From CAYHPY01 sp964358485 (GTDB lineage Bacteria; Elusimicrobiota; Elusimicrobia; UBA1565; UBA9628), in NCBI GenBank assembly GCA_964358485.1, contig CAYHPY010000023.1:1-45847 (forward strand): a DNA stretch of 45,847 bases, in the 5' to 3' direction. The notes beneath the pieces are model-generated. The model made no database searches and was not told the origin of the DNA. It worked only from the letters and a program-made list of their open reading frames with translations. Shown here piece by piece: positions 27,780-36,686 of this stretch (position 1 is the stretch's first letter; the number at the start of each line of letters is the position of its first letter). Made by a program: the position numbers and the translations under genes.

Positions 27780-28217
27780 CTATTCGCCGGATCTGCGAAC
27801 CCGCCTTTCCACCAACCCCAACAATTCCATGTCGCTGGGATAGCGCAACCGCTTCCGGGCCCCGCCCGGCCCCGCCCACTTGGCCGCCAGCACCTCGTCC
27901 GGGTCGGGTTTGCCCGTCTTTTTTTTCGGCGCCATCCAATACCACAGCACCCGCTTGGAAATCGGCCGGCCGTCCCGCTTGAACCTGTAGCACGCCGTCA
28001 TGGCCCGCCCCAAAATCCGGCATTTCCAGCCGGTCTCCTCTTCCACTTCCCGGAGGGCGGCTTTCCGGGGCGCTTCCCCTTTCTCCGGATGGCCCTTCGG
28101 GAAGGTCCAAAGCCTTTCCCCCGCAAGATTGCGGACCTGAATCAGGAGCATCTTGCCGTCGCGCAAAACGACGCCGCCCGCGGAAATTTCCTTCCCCTTC
28201 CCGTCGTTGTCCCTCAC
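27780..28217 (-). CDS. NUDIX hydrolase
   Basis: 145 residues from a GTG at 28217 that overlaps the gatA stop (GTGA); a much longer open frame upstream merely runs antiparallel in frame through gatA. Contains a complete NUDIX box, starting GHPEKGEAPRKAALREVEEE and continuing TGW, which binds Mg2+ for hydrolysis of nucleoside diphosphate derivatives. ISAGGVVLRDGKMLLIQ and WTFPKGHPE resemble diadenosine polyphosphate (Ap4A) or mutator-type members. Ap4A is a side product of aminoacyl-tRNA synthetases, which would fit this operon, but substrate assignment is inference. Confidence 0.92.
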   Translation of the reverse strand: MRDNDGKGKEISAGGVVLRDGKMLLIQVRNLAGERLWTFPKGHPEKGEAPRKAALREVEEETGWKCRILGRAMTACYRFKRDGRPISKRVLWYWMAPKKKTGKPDPDEVLAAKWAGPGGARKRLRYPSDMELLGLVERRVRRSGE

Positions 28218-29671
28218 CGGGAGCCTAATTTGGGGAAGGGCCGCGCGGCCTCGTACGCCGACGCCGTGCGGAGCAGGACGGATTCCTGGAAGGGAGGCGT
28301 CAGAAGTTGCAGGCCCACCGGCAGGCCTTCCGAGGTCAGGCCGCACGGCACGGAAACGCCCCCGATGCCCGCCAGGTTGCAGGGGATGGTGAAGACGTCC
28401 GACAGGTACATGGTCATGGGGTCCGAGGTTTTCTCCCCCAACTTGAACGCGGGGGTCGGGGCCGTGGGGGTGGCCAGGATGTCGACGGACTTGAAGGCCT
28501 CCTCGAAATCGCGCTTGACCAAGGTTCGGACCCGCTGGGCCTTGCCGTAGTAGGCGTCGTAATAGCCGGCGCTCAAGGCGTAGGTCCCCAGCATGATCCG
28601 GCGCTTGACCTCGGGGCCGAAGCCCTCGCCCCGGGAGAACTCGTAGACCTCCTCCAGGGTCCGGGCCTCCACCGAGGAGCGGCCGTAGCGGATGCCGTCG
28701 AAGCGCGCCAGGTTGGAGGAGGCCTCCGACGGCGCCACGATGTAGTAGGTCGCCACCGCGGCTCCCGTGTGCGGCAGGGAGACTTCCCGGGTTTGCGCGC
28801 CCAGGCTTTTCAAGACTTCCACGGCCTCCAGCACGCGCTTCTCCACCTCCGGGTCCGTGCCCGGGATGAAGTATTCCTTTGGCAAACCGATGCGCAGACC
28901 CTTGAGATCCCCGCGACGAGCGGAAGATGCGTCGAAGGGCGCGCGGGAGGCGGAGGTCGAGTCGCGCGGGTCGTGGCCCGAAACGACCGACAGCGCCAGC
29001 GCCGCGTCCTCCACCGTCCGGGAGAACGGCCCGATCTGGTCCAAGGAAGAGGCGAAGGCCACCAGGCCGTAGCGCGAAACCGCGCCGTAGGTGGGCTTGA
29101 GCCCCACCACGCCGCAGAAAGACGCCGGCTGGCGGATGGAACCGCCGGTATCGGATCCAAAAGAGAGGGCGCACAGGCCCGCCGCGACGGCCGCGGCCGA
29201 GCCACCGCTGGACCCCCCCGGCACGCGCGAATGGTCCCAGGGATTGATCGTCTTGAAAAAAGCGGAGTTTTCCGTGGAGGAGCCCATGGCAAATTCGTCC
29301 AGATTGGTCTTGCCCACGATCACCGCGTCCGCGGCTTTGAGGCGCTCGGCGGCGCAGCCGTCGTAAGTGGCGCGGTAGCCCTCCAGGATTTTGGAGCCGC
29401 AGGTGGCGCCATGCCCGCGGACCAGCATGTTGTCCTTGAGCGCGACCGGCACGCCGGCCAGAGGTCCCAATTTCTCCCCGCGGGCGCGCTTGGCGTCCAC
29501 GGCCCGGGCAGCGGCCAGGGCCTCGTCCTCCATGACGGAGAGAAAGGCCCGAAGGCGGGAGTCCTCGGAGCGGATGGCGTCCAGGTGGGCGCGGGTCACC
29601 TCCTCGGCTCCCAGTTTCCCGGAGGCCACGTCCCGGGCGATGCCGGCGGCGGTCAGCTCAAGGGTCTTCAA
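28214..29671 (-). CDS. gatA: Asp/Glu-tRNA amidotransferase subunit A
   Basis: 485 residues, full length. The amidase-signature triad is Lys79 (VALKDN), cis-Ser154 in PGGSSGGSAAA and nucleophile Ser178 in DTGGSIRQPA, the same numbering as in well-studied GatA enzymes. It releases ammonia from glutamine for GatB. Start overlaps the stop of the upstream TPR gene by ATGA and the end overlaps the NUDIX gene by GTGA. Confidence 0.97.
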   Translation of the reverse strand: MKTLELTAAGIARDVASGKLGAEEVTRAHLDAIRSEDSRLRAFLSVMEDEALAAARAVDAKRARGEKLGPLAGVPVALKDNMLVRGHGATCGSKILEGYRATYDGCAAERLKAADAVIVGKTNLDEFAMGSSTENSAFFKTINPWDHSRVPGGSSGGSAAAVAAGLCALSFGSDTGGSIRQPASFCGVVGLKPTYGAVSRYGLVAFASSLDQIGPFSRTVEDAALALSVVSGHDPRDSTSASRAPFDASSARRGDLKGLRIGLPKEYFIPGTDPEVEKRVLEAVEVLKSLGAQTREVSLPHTGAAVATYYIVAPSEASSNLARFDGIRYGRSSVEARTLEEVYEFSRGEGFGPEVKRRIMLGTYALSAGYYDAYYGKAQRVRTLVKRDFEEAFKSVDILATPTAPTPAFKLGEKTSDPMTMYLSDVFTIPCNLAGIGGVSVPCGLTSEGLPVGLQLLTPPFQESVLLRTASAYEAARPFPKLGSR

Positions 29672-31041
29672 TGGATGAACACCGCCTCATCCTGGCCCGA
29701 GTTTTCCACGGCCGGGGCGGGGATGTCTTCGCCGTCGTCCTCGGCGGGCTTGGAGCGGGCCTTGGGTTTCGGGGCCTCGGGCTCCTCCTCGTCCTCGGAC
29801 ATATGGGGCGCGGGCTTGGCCTTGGACCGAACTCCGGGGGAGTCCTCATCCTCGGGGGCCAGGTCGGCCGCCTTGGGGGACTCCTCATCGGCGGCCTCGG
29901 GCGCGCGCTTGCGGCGGGCGCCCCGCGGGACGGTGTCGTCGGGCTCCACGGCCTCGGCGGGAGCCTCGGCCTTCGCCGTTTTCCGGGCGGCCGGCTCATC
30001 GGAATCGGACCCATCCACCGGCTCGACCACGACCTCTTCCTGGAACGGCTCGGCCTCTTGGGCGACCGCCTTGGCCTTGCGAGACCGCGGCCGCTCCTCT
30101 TCTTCGGCCTTGGCCGCCATCAGGCGGTCGATGGCGGCCTGGATCTTCTCCTTGCGGGCCGGCTCCAGGTCCAGGGCCTTGCGCAGGTCGGCCAGGGCCC
30201 CCTTGCGGTCGCCCAACTGCATGCGAGCTTGGCCGCGGTTGGAATAGGCCAGGCCGCGCTTGGGATTGATCGCGAGCACCCGGTCCAAATCGGCGGCCGC
30301 GCCCCCGAAATCGCTCATCAGGTAGCGAACGTTGGACCGGAGGTAGAGGGCCTCCTCGTGTTCGGGCATCGCGTCGATGAATTCGTCGAAATCCTCCATG
30401 GCCTCCCGGTACTGCCGGAGTTCCCGCTTGCCGCGGGCCCGATAATAACGCGCCAAGTGAAACATCGGCGCGATCTCCAGGGCCTTATCGTAGTCGCGGA
30501 CCGCGGCCTTGAAATCCTTAAGGCGGTCGAGGACGGTTCCCCTCAAAAGGTAGGCGACCGCGAAATCCGATTTTAGGCGGATCGCCTTGTCCAGGCTGGC
30601 CCGGGCCTCGGGAAGCTCGCCGCGGGCGCCCTGCACGCTGGCCAGGCCGTAATGGGGCTCCGGGGAATCCCCGTCCTCGGAGATGGAGCGGCGGAAATCC
30701 TCCTCGGCGGAGTCGTAATCCTTGCGGATCAAGGAGGCCATCCCCCGCGCGGCGTAGGATTCGGCGGAGTTGGGGCGCAGGCGGATGCCGACCGCGGCGT
30801 CCTCCCCGGCGCCCACGCGGTCGCCCATGACCCAACGGCACAATCCCCGGTAGGAAGTGGCGGTTTTCCACCCCGGGTGCAAAGCCAGGGCGGAATTGAA
30901 TTTCTGGATGGAGCCCGTAAAATCCCCCCGCTGGAATTGAGAAACGGCCGCGGCGAAGGTTTTTCGGGCCTGGCGGCTGGGCATCAGGGCGGCTTGAACC
31001 GGCGCCGCGCCCAAGAGACCCGCCAGGAGCGCCGGAATCAT
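29668..31041 (-). CDS. Exported TPR-repeat protein with acidic/basic disordered tail
   Basis: ATG at 31041 overlaps the gatC stop (ATGA) and gives 457 residues; the frame is open much further upstream but that part lacks family features. Short signal peptide MIPALLAGLLGAAPVQA. Residues ~25-300 hold about eight TPR units (e.g. AVSQFQRGDFTGSIQKFNSA, LALHPGWK). The last ~150 residues are low-complexity, rich in Glu, Asp, Lys, Pro and Ala, probably disordered. It lies between gatC and gatA, an unusual place for a periplasmic scaffold. Confidence 0.85.
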   Translation of the reverse strand: MIPALLAGLLGAAPVQAALMPSRQARKTFAAAVSQFQRGDFTGSIQKFNSALALHPGWKTATSYRGLCRWVMGDRVGAGEDAAVGIRLRPNSAESYAARGMASLIRKDYDSAEEDFRRSISEDGDSPEPHYGLASVQGARGELPEARASLDKAIRLKSDFAVAYLLRGTVLDRLKDFKAAVRDYDKALEIAPMFHLARYYRARGKRELRQYREAMEDFDEFIDAMPEHEEALYLRSNVRYLMSDFGGAAADLDRVLAINPKRGLAYSNRGQARMQLGDRKGALADLRKALDLEPARKEKIQAAIDRLMAAKAEEEERPRSRKAKAVAQEAEPFQEEVVVEPVDGSDSDEPAARKTAKAEAPAEAVEPDDTVPRGARRKRAPEAADEESPKAADLAPEDEDSPGVRSKAKPAPHMSEDEEEPEAPKPKARSKPAEDDGEDIPAPAVENSGQDEAVFIH

Positions 31042-31322
31042 TCCATGACCTTCGGCACCTTGTAATAGGGCCCATCCCGCCGGGGGGCGTTGGCCAAAAG
31101 GGGTTCCCGGTCCGGGCAGGGCAAAGGGGCGTCGTCGCGCATGACGTTGGAACTTCCAGTGACCGAGACGGTCGGAGGGACGGCGGAGGTGTCCAGCTTG
31201 GAGAGCTCTGCCATCGAATCGAGAATCTTCAGGAGCTGTCCCCGGTAAAGCTCCACTTCCTCGGGGCTCAGGCGGAGCTTGGCCAGGCGGGCGATCTTGA
31301 GCACCTCGTCCCGGGTGATCAT
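31038..31322 (-). CDS. gatC: Asp/Glu-tRNA amidotransferase subunit C
   Basis: 94 residues: ITRDEVLKIARLAKLRLSPE, then LLKILDSMAEL, LDTSAVPPT, MRDDAPLP and the C-terminal YYKVPKVME, all typical of GatC, the small belt subunit that stabilises GatA-GatB. The ATG shares one base with the helicase stop (TGATG) and the stop overlaps the TPR gene. Confidence 0.95.
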   Translation of the reverse strand: MITRDEVLKIARLAKLRLSPEEVELYRGQLLKILDSMAELSKLDTSAVPPTVSVTGSSNVMRDDAPLPCPDREPLLANAPRRDGPYYKVPKVME

Positions 31323-33559
31323 CAGGCGGCCTCCAGGGGCGCGTAGCGCACCATGAGCTTGGCGGTGCGTCCGTTGTCGAAGCGGATCGTGACCTTGGCG
31401 GCCTCCCCGGTCCCGGACTTATCCATGACCGTGCCCGCGCCGAAGTCCGGGTGGCGGACGCGCATGCCGACTCGGACGCCGACGGTCCAAGCCCTCGGCG
31501 CCGTTTGCGCCCCATGGACCGGCGGTGCCGCGGGTTCGTTGCCGTTCCCCTTTCTTTGCTCCGTTGCGTTCCCGGATATCGTTCCGTTCCCGAAAGCCGT
31601 TTCTTCCGTTGGAATCCTTGCTTCCAAGATGAAGCGCGAGGGGAGATTGGAATACACGTTCCCGAACATCCGCCGCGTGGCCGCGTGCGTGAGGTACAAC
31701 CGTTCCCGAGCCCGGGTAATGCCCACATAGCAGAGGCGGCGCTCCTCCTCCATGTCGGCCGGAGAGCCTCCGGCCCCGATCGGAAACAATCCCTCTTCCA
31801 ACCCGGTCAAAAACACCACGGGAAACTCCAGGCCCTTGGCCAGGTGAACGGTCATCAAGGTCACCAAAGGCTGGGAGGAATCGAAGGAGTCGATGTCGCT
31901 CTGCAGGGAGACTTCCTCAAGGTAGCGGGACAGGTCCACGGGGAGACTGTCTCCGGTCCGGATGCGCTCCTCGTACTCCTTGGCGGCGTTGAGCAATTCC
32001 TGAAGGTTGCTGAGGCGCCCGGCCGCCTCGGGATCGGTCTCGATCTCGCCTTCCAGCCAGGTCCAATAACCGGATTCCTGCAGAACGCGGGTCAGCGCCT
32101 GCCCGGGGGGCATGCCCTCGGTCTCCGCGCGCAGGCGGTCGATCATCGCGACCAATTCCTCCACGGCCAAGCGGCTGGCGGTGGTAAGCTTGGGGATGCG
32201 GTCTTCCTGCCGGAAGGCCTCCATCAGGGAAATCCCCTCGGTCCGGGCGTGCTGTTGGAACAAATCCTGGCTGGTCTTGCCGATGCCCCGCGGCGGCACG
32301 TTCAAGATCCGGCCGAGGGCCGCCGAATCCCGGGGATTGACCACCACCCGGGCGTAGGCCAGAGCGTCCTTGATCTCCTTGCGCTCGTAGAAGCGGTGCG
32401 CTCCGACGATGACGTAAGGAATCCGGGCGGATCTAAGCGCTTCCTCGAAGGACCGGCTCTGGGCATTGGTGCGGTAGAACACCGCGAAATCGGAATAGGC
32501 CCTCCCGCGGGCGGACATTCCGCAGATGGTGTTGACCGTCCAGCGGGCCTCCTCGGTCTCGTTGGCCAACTCCCGGGCCTCCACCAACTCCCCCCCGGCC
32601 TGCTCGGTCCAAATGGTCTTGGCCTTGCGGGCCTTGTTGTTGTGGATGACCGAGGTCGCGGCCTCCAGGATCCGGGAAGTGGAGCGGTAGTTCTGCTCCA
32701 GCGTCACCACGCGGGTGTTGGGAAAATCCCGCTCGAACTCCAGGATGTTGCGGATGTTGGCTCCGCGCCAGGAATAGACGCTCTGGTCATCGTCGCCCAC
32801 CACGCAGAGGTTGCGGTGCTTGTCGGCCAAGGTCTTGGTGAGGATGTATTGGGCGTGGTTGGTGTCCTGATACTCGTCCACCAAAACGTGGAGGAACATC
32901 TCCTGGTAGTACTGCCGGATCTCCGGCTTGGTCTTGAGCAGTTCGCAGGACTTCAAGAGCAGGTCCCCGAAATCCAGACAGCCGGCGGCGTCCAACCGCC
33001 GTTGATAGGAGGTGTAGATGCGGGCCGCGGTCTGCCGGAAGGGGTCCGGGGTGGTGGCGGCGTAAATGGCGTAGGAACCGGCGTCGAGGAGGTCGTCCTT
33101 GGCCCGGGAGATGACGGAGACGTACATCCCGGCCTTGTTTTTCTGGTCCTCCAGCCCCAGCTCTTTCATGGCCTCGACCACCGTCTTTTTCTGGTCGTCC
33201 TGGTCGTAGACGGTAAAGCGCGGGTTGAGGCCCAGGGCCTCGTGGTGCCGGCGCAGAAGGCGCGCGCCGAACGCGTGGAAGGTGTGGGCCCAAACGCGGG
33301 CGCCGGCCCCCGGCGACAGGGCGTCGATCCGTTTGCGCATCTCGGCGGCGGCCTTATTGGTGAAGGTCACCGCCAGGATGCGGTCGGCGGGAGCCCCGCC
33401 CTCGATCAGGCGCGCGATTCGATAGGTGATGACCCGGGTCTTTCCGGTCCCCGCCCCGGCCAACACCAGCAAGGGGCCGTCGCCATGGACGACGCCCGCG
33501 GCTTGCTCGGGATTGAGGACGGAAAGGTCTATTCGGTTTTGGGCGACGGAGGTGTCCAC
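31322..33559 (-). CDS. UvrD/PcrA-type superfamily 1A DNA helicase
   Basis: 745 residues, the length of PcrA/UvrD, starting at GTG 33559. Motif I AGAGTGKTRV, Ia TFTNKAAAEMR, II VDEYQDTN, III GDDDQSVYSWRGA, IV VTLEQNYRS, V LMTVHLAKGLEFPVVF and VI YVGITRARERLYL are all present, and the C-terminal VRHPDFGAGTV...VRF is the Tudor-like RNA-polymerase-binding domain of PcrA/UvrD. It translocates 3'-5' on single-stranded DNA in repair, replication restart and transcription-coupled repair. Heads the tightly coupled run with gatC; 41 nt after the kinase gene. Confidence 0.95.
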   Translation of the reverse strand: MDTSVAQNRIDLSVLNPEQAAGVVHGDGPLLVLAGAGTGKTRVITYRIARLIEGGAPADRILAVTFTNKAAAEMRKRIDALSPGAGARVWAHTFHAFGARLLRRHHEALGLNPRFTVYDQDDQKKTVVEAMKELGLEDQKNKAGMYVSVISRAKDDLLDAGSYAIYAATTPDPFRQTAARIYTSYQRRLDAAGCLDFGDLLLKSCELLKTKPEIRQYYQEMFLHVLVDEYQDTNHAQYILTKTLADKHRNLCVVGDDDQSVYSWRGANIRNILEFERDFPNTRVVTLEQNYRSTSRILEAATSVIHNNKARKAKTIWTEQAGGELVEARELANETEEARWTVNTICGMSARGRAYSDFAVFYRTNAQSRSFEEALRSARIPYVIVGAHRFYERKEIKDALAYARVVVNPRDSAALGRILNVPPRGIGKTSQDLFQQHARTEGISLMEAFRQEDRIPKLTTASRLAVEELVAMIDRLRAETEGMPPGQALTRVLQESGYWTWLEGEIETDPEAAGRLSNLQELLNAAKEYEERIRTGDSLPVDLSRYLEEVSLQSDIDSFDSSQPLVTLMTVHLAKGLEFPVVFLTGLEEGLFPIGAGGSPADMEEERRLCYVGITRARERLYLTHAATRRMFGNVYSNLPSRFILEARIPTEETAFGNGTISGNATEQRKGNGNEPAAPPVHGAQTAPRAWTVGVRVGMRVRHPDFGAGTVMDKSGTGEAAKVTIRFDNGRTAKLMVRYAPLEAA

Positions 33560-33600
33560 GATCCGATCATTTTATAAATTTTTTGGACGCCCTGCCGAGG

Positions 33601-35169
33601 TCAGGGAAAGCATTGCGCCGCGGCCGAAACGAACTCACCCGCCGAGGGATAGCGCCACCCGGGGTCGGGGGCCAGGGCCCTCTGAAAAATTCCGTCCAGG
33701 GTTTGAGGAAAACCGGGGACCTTGCGGGACAGAGGGGCGAAAGTCATCGACTTTTTCTGCTCCTGAATGTCCGGCCCGGGAAACGGCACCGACCCCGCCA
33801 ATAGCTCGAAGGCCAGGACCGCGAAAGCGTATAGGTCGGACTCCCGGCTGGGGGGCGCATCCCCCTGCTCGGGCGCCATGTACAAGGGAGTGCCCCAGTT
33901 TTCCCCCACCCCTTGGTCGGTTTGGGAAACCTTGCGGGCCAATCCGAAATCCATGACCTTGGCCCGGCCTTCATTGGTCACCATGATATTGGCCGGCTTG
34001 AGGTCTCCGTGAATGATTCCCTTGGAATGGGCGAAATCCAGACCCGCCGCGATTTCCCCCAGAAGGTGGACCGCCTCGGCGGGCTCCAGGCGCCCCTTGC
34101 CGGTCAATAGCTTGTCGAGGGGCCGACCCGCCACGAACTCGAAGACCTGGTAGATTTGCCCGTCCTCCCTGAGGACGGCGAAAATCTCGACGATGTTGGG
34201 ATTGCGCAATCCGGCCACCACCCGGGCCTCTTCAAGCAGGCGGTCGGCGTCCCCCGGCCTCCCCGGCCCGGCGAGCATTTTCTTGATGGCCACCTTGCGC
34301 TGGAGGGCCACGTCGAAGCCCTCGAACACCTGCCCCATGCCGCCCTCTCCGATGAGCTTTTCCACCCGGTAAGTCCCGCCCAGGACGAAGGGCTGGGAGC
34401 CGTCCCGGGAGCTGCGCCGCTTCCAAAACAGCCAGCCCAGAATGGGCACGACCACCACCGCGGCCAGCGCCAGGACCTGGGCCAACGGCAGGCCGGACCC
34501 GGCGGGGGTGGAATCCGATCCGACGGCCCCGACGGTTCCCACCTCGTCGGCGGTCTTGGAGCGCGCCGTCGCTTCCTGGTGGAAAGTCGAAAACACCGGT
34601 GACAGGCGCGCCGCGAATTCATACTCCTTGAGCGCCTCCGGACCGCGATTCAAGCCCTCCAGGGCCAGAGCGCGATTGAGGTGAGCCATGGGATCGGAGG
34701 GGAATTTGGCGATAACCGCCTCGGCTTCTTGCAAGGCCAGGAGGAATTGCCCTCGTCGAAAATAAAAGAGGGCTTGAATGTTGGGATCGGCCCCGTAGGC
34801 GGCCGGCGCGGCGGCCGGCGCGGCGGCGCCCGTGGTCGGAATCAGGCCCGGAATCTGGGCGGTGAGCCCGTCAATTTCCTGGGCGACCGCCCCCGCGTCG
34901 GGGATCGGGGCGGGAAGCCGGGGCGGCGCCCCCCCGGGCGGCGCGGAAGCGGCTTGGTCCATCTGCTGGGCCTTTTGGAGCATGCGCAGGGACTCGGCCA
35001 CTTGCGGGGACAAATTCTGGCTCTTGAGCATCTCGTTGGTCCAACGGGTCATCTCGTCGGCCCCGACGGCCCCTTGGGCGGGCCGTTCCTGGGCGTCCCG
35101 CCGGACGGCGGGCTCGGCCGCCATGAGGGGCCGGATCAGAAACAGGACGGCAAATAGGGCGGATCGCAT
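33601..35169 (-). CDS. Receptor-like Ser/Thr protein kinase with N-terminal TPR region
   Basis: Start at ATG 35169 (522 residues) rather than 35208, because it opens a signal-like segment MRSALFAVLFLIRPLMA. Residues ~130-195 are TPR-like (QALFYFRRGQFLLALQEAEA). One transmembrane helix at 231-249 is followed by RRSSR. The kinase domain (from ~265) has GEGGMGQVFEG, Lys296 in VAIKK, HGDLKPAN with Asp389, DFG with Asp407, and MAPEQ. HGD replaces HRD, so activation may not need activation-loop phosphorylation. Order implies an outside TPR sensor and an inside kinase. Substrates unknown. Confidence 0.92.
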   Translation of the reverse strand: MRSALFAVLFLIRPLMAAEPAVRRDAQERPAQGAVGADEMTRWTNEMLKSQNLSPQVAESLRMLQKAQQMDQAASAPPGGAPPRLPAPIPDAGAVAQEIDGLTAQIPGLIPTTGAAAPAAAPAAYGADPNIQALFYFRRGQFLLALQEAEAVIAKFPSDPMAHLNRALALEGLNRGPEALKEYEFAARLSPVFSTFHQEATARSKTADEVGTVGAVGSDSTPAGSGLPLAQVLALAAVVVVPILGWLFWKRRSSRDGSQPFVLGGTYRVEKLIGEGGMGQVFEGFDVALQRKVAIKKMLAGPGRPGDADRLLEEARVVAGLRNPNIVEIFAVLREDGQIYQVFEFVAGRPLDKLLTGKGRLEPAEAVHLLGEIAAGLDFAHSKGIIHGDLKPANIMVTNEGRAKVMDFGLARKVSQTDQGVGENWGTPLYMAPEQGDAPPSRESDLYAFAVLAFELLAGSVPFPGPDIQEQKKSMTFAPLSRKVPGFPQTLDGIFQRALAPDPGWRYPSAGEFVSAAAQCFP

Positions 35170-35179
35170 CCTAGTATTG

Positions 35180-35208
35180 AGTATGCCGCCTGGAACGGGA
35201 CTAGTCAA
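35180..35208 (-). promoter_or_regulatory. Promoter of the kinase-helicase-gat operon
   Basis: On the minus strand TTGACT (35208-35203) and CATACT (35185-35180) are spaced 17 bp. Transcription would start near 35173, only about 4 nt before the kinase ATG, so the mRNA could be nearly leaderless. Confidence 0.45.
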
Positions 35209-35276
35209 GACTAAGGCAGGTTTTTTAACGATTTTTTATAGGCGGGGGAACTTGGGCCGGGGAGGCAAAAGACATC

Positions 35277-35398
35277 CGCTCGCCCTTGGCGTCGGTAGCC
35301 TCCGCCAAGGACGGAGCGAGAGGAAGAAGGACTGCGCTCGCCCTTGGCGTCGGTAGCCTCCGCCAAGGACGGAGCGAGAGGAAGAAGGACTGCGCTCG
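35277..35398. repeat. 58-bp tandem duplication abutting tRNA-Arg
   Basis: Two identical 58-bp copies (35277-35334 and 35335-35392) plus six bases of a third (CGCTCG, 35393-35398), which is the 3' acceptor strand of the adjacent tRNA-Arg. Each copy holds an inverted repeat CCTTGGCG/CGCCAAGG, flanked by CGCTC/GAGCG, so each can fold as a hairpin in the tRNA 3' trailer. Confidence 0.9.
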
Positions 35399-35462
35399 TC
35401 AGGAATCGAACCTGAATACCAAGCTTCGCAGGCTTGGACACTATCCGTTGTGTTACGAGCGC
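35391..35462 (-). tRNA. tRNA-Arg (anticodon GCG)
   Basis: The reverse complement folds into a 72-nt cloverleaf: acceptor GCGCTCG/CGAGCGC, D-stem ACAC/GTGT, anticodon stem CAAGC/GCTTG with loop CTGCGAA (anticodon GCG, reading CGC), T-arm TCAGG-TTCGATT-CCTGA. Discriminator A; CCA not encoded. A perfect TATAAT (35483-35478) lies about 16 nt upstream. Most bacteria read CGC with an ACG (inosine) tRNA, so GCG is unusual. Confidence 0.92.
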
Positions 35463-35483
35463 GAAAAGCGAAGGGCCATTATA

Positions 35484-36686
35484 TCAATTCCTGCGCCGGA
35501 GCAGAACAACCGTCTCGACATGCTCGGTATGCGGGAACAGGTCCACCACCTCGCCCCGCTCAATGTCGTAACTGATGGAAAGCGTCTTGATATCCCGGGC
35601 CAAGGCCTCAGGATTGCAGGAGACGTAGACCAGAGTCCGCGGCGGGCGCAGGCAGAGAGCCTCGGCGGCCTTGGAATGAAGCCCTGCGCGGGGCGGGTCG
35701 ACCACCGCCGCGTCCGGGTCCGCGGCGAGCATGGCCGTCAGACCCGCCTCCACGGCCATGCCGCGAAACTCCGCGTTGGAAATCCCGTTGAGGGCGGCGT
35801 TGACCTTGGCGTCGGCGATCGCGGCGGGATTGGTTTCGACTCCCAGCACGCTCCCGCAGAGATCGGCGATCGACAAAGCGATGCCCCCTCCCCCGCAGTA
35901 AAGATCCAGCGCCGTCGCGGGCCGCTCCGACGCCAGCCAACGCCGAATGATGCCGTAAAGGACCTCCGCCCCGCGGGTGTTGGTCTGGAAAAAGGAATAC
36001 GGCGAGATTCGGAACTTGAGGTCACGCCCGGGAAATCTCAGCGTCTCCAGGATCGAGCCCTCGCCGGTCCACACCTCCAGCGAGTCGGCCAAGGCTGTAT
36101 CTGCGACCTTGGCGTTGAGGCCCCGCAGGACGGTCGTGACGGGGTACGGTTCCAGGGCCCTCAGGAGAGATTCCCGAGGGAGTTCTCCCGGCGCGGTCAC
36201 CAGCACCGCCATCCGCTGCGGCTCGTTCTTGGCCTCCCTCAAAATCAAATGCCGGAGCAGGCCGTTGTGCTTATGGGAGTTGTACGGCGCTACTTTTTCC
36301 CGCTCGGCCCACTCCCTCAGGCGGATCAACAAGGGCCCGGCCTCGGGCGAAAGAAGACGGCATTCGCGCAGGTCCACCACCGAATGCCAGCGCCCGCGCT
36401 CTTTGAGCCCGAGCTTGACCGTCGGCCCGCCCTCAACGGGCGGAAAAACGTCTCCGAAGGCGAACTCCATCTTGTTGCGGTAAAACCAAGCCTCGGGGGA
36501 GGGATTGACCTTGAGCTCCACCCGGACTCCTGCGGCGTCCAGCAGGCCCGAAACACGCTCGACTTTGAGACGCACCTGCTCCGGGTAGGGAACGTCCTGG
36601 AAGCGGCACCCGCCGCAAAGCCCGAAATGGGGACAGAGCTCCGTCCGGGTCCCTTCCTCAGGAAGAGAACTTAAAGAAACAGACAT
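35484..36686 (-). CDS. RlmD/TrmA-family (uracil-5-)-methyltransferase
   Basis: 400 residues. N-terminal iron-sulfur motif CPHFGLCGGCRFQ; SAM-binding DLYCGGGGIALSIA and VLGVETNP; catalytic VDPPRAGLH and YVSCNPEALARDI with the nucleophilic Cys in SCNP. Enzymes of this group methylate uracil-5 in 23S rRNA (RlmC/RlmD) or tRNA (TrmA); the Fe-S motif favours an RlmD/RlmCD-like enzyme. The start codon lies 29 nt inside the end of ychF, and no TRAM domain is present at the N-terminus. tRNA-Arg follows 21 nt after the stop on the same strand. Confidence 0.9.
   Translation of the reverse strand: MSVSLSSLPEEGTRTELCPHFGLCGGCRFQDVPYPEQVRLKVERVSGLLDAAGVRVELKVNPSPEAWFYRNKMEFAFGDVFPPVEGGPTVKLGLKERGRWHSVVDLRECRLLSPEAGPLLIRLREWAEREKVAPYNSHKHNGLLRHLILREAKNEPQRMAVLVTAPGELPRESLLRALEPYPVTTVLRGLNAKVADTALADSLEVWTGEGSILETLRFPGRDLKFRISPYSFFQTNTRGAEVLYGIIRRWLASERPATALDLYCGGGGIALSIADLCGSVLGVETNPAAIADAKVNAALNGISNAEFRGMAVEAGLTAMLAADPDAAVVDPPRAGLHSKAAEALCLRPPRTLVYVSCNPEALARDIKTLSISYDIERGEVVDLFPHTEHVETVVLLRRRN

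Noticed and set aside
28218..29174. Long N-terminal extension of the NUDIX protein
   Set aside because: The upstream frame runs in another frame through gatA and translates to low-complexity Arg/Gly/Pro sequence; the GTGA overlap marks the real start.
31042..31728. Long N-terminal extension of the exported TPR protein
   Set aside because: It lies across gatC and the helicase end in another frame and would bury the signal peptide.
35277..35392. CRISPR array
   Set aside because: Only two identical units with no spacers; it is a simple tandem duplication.
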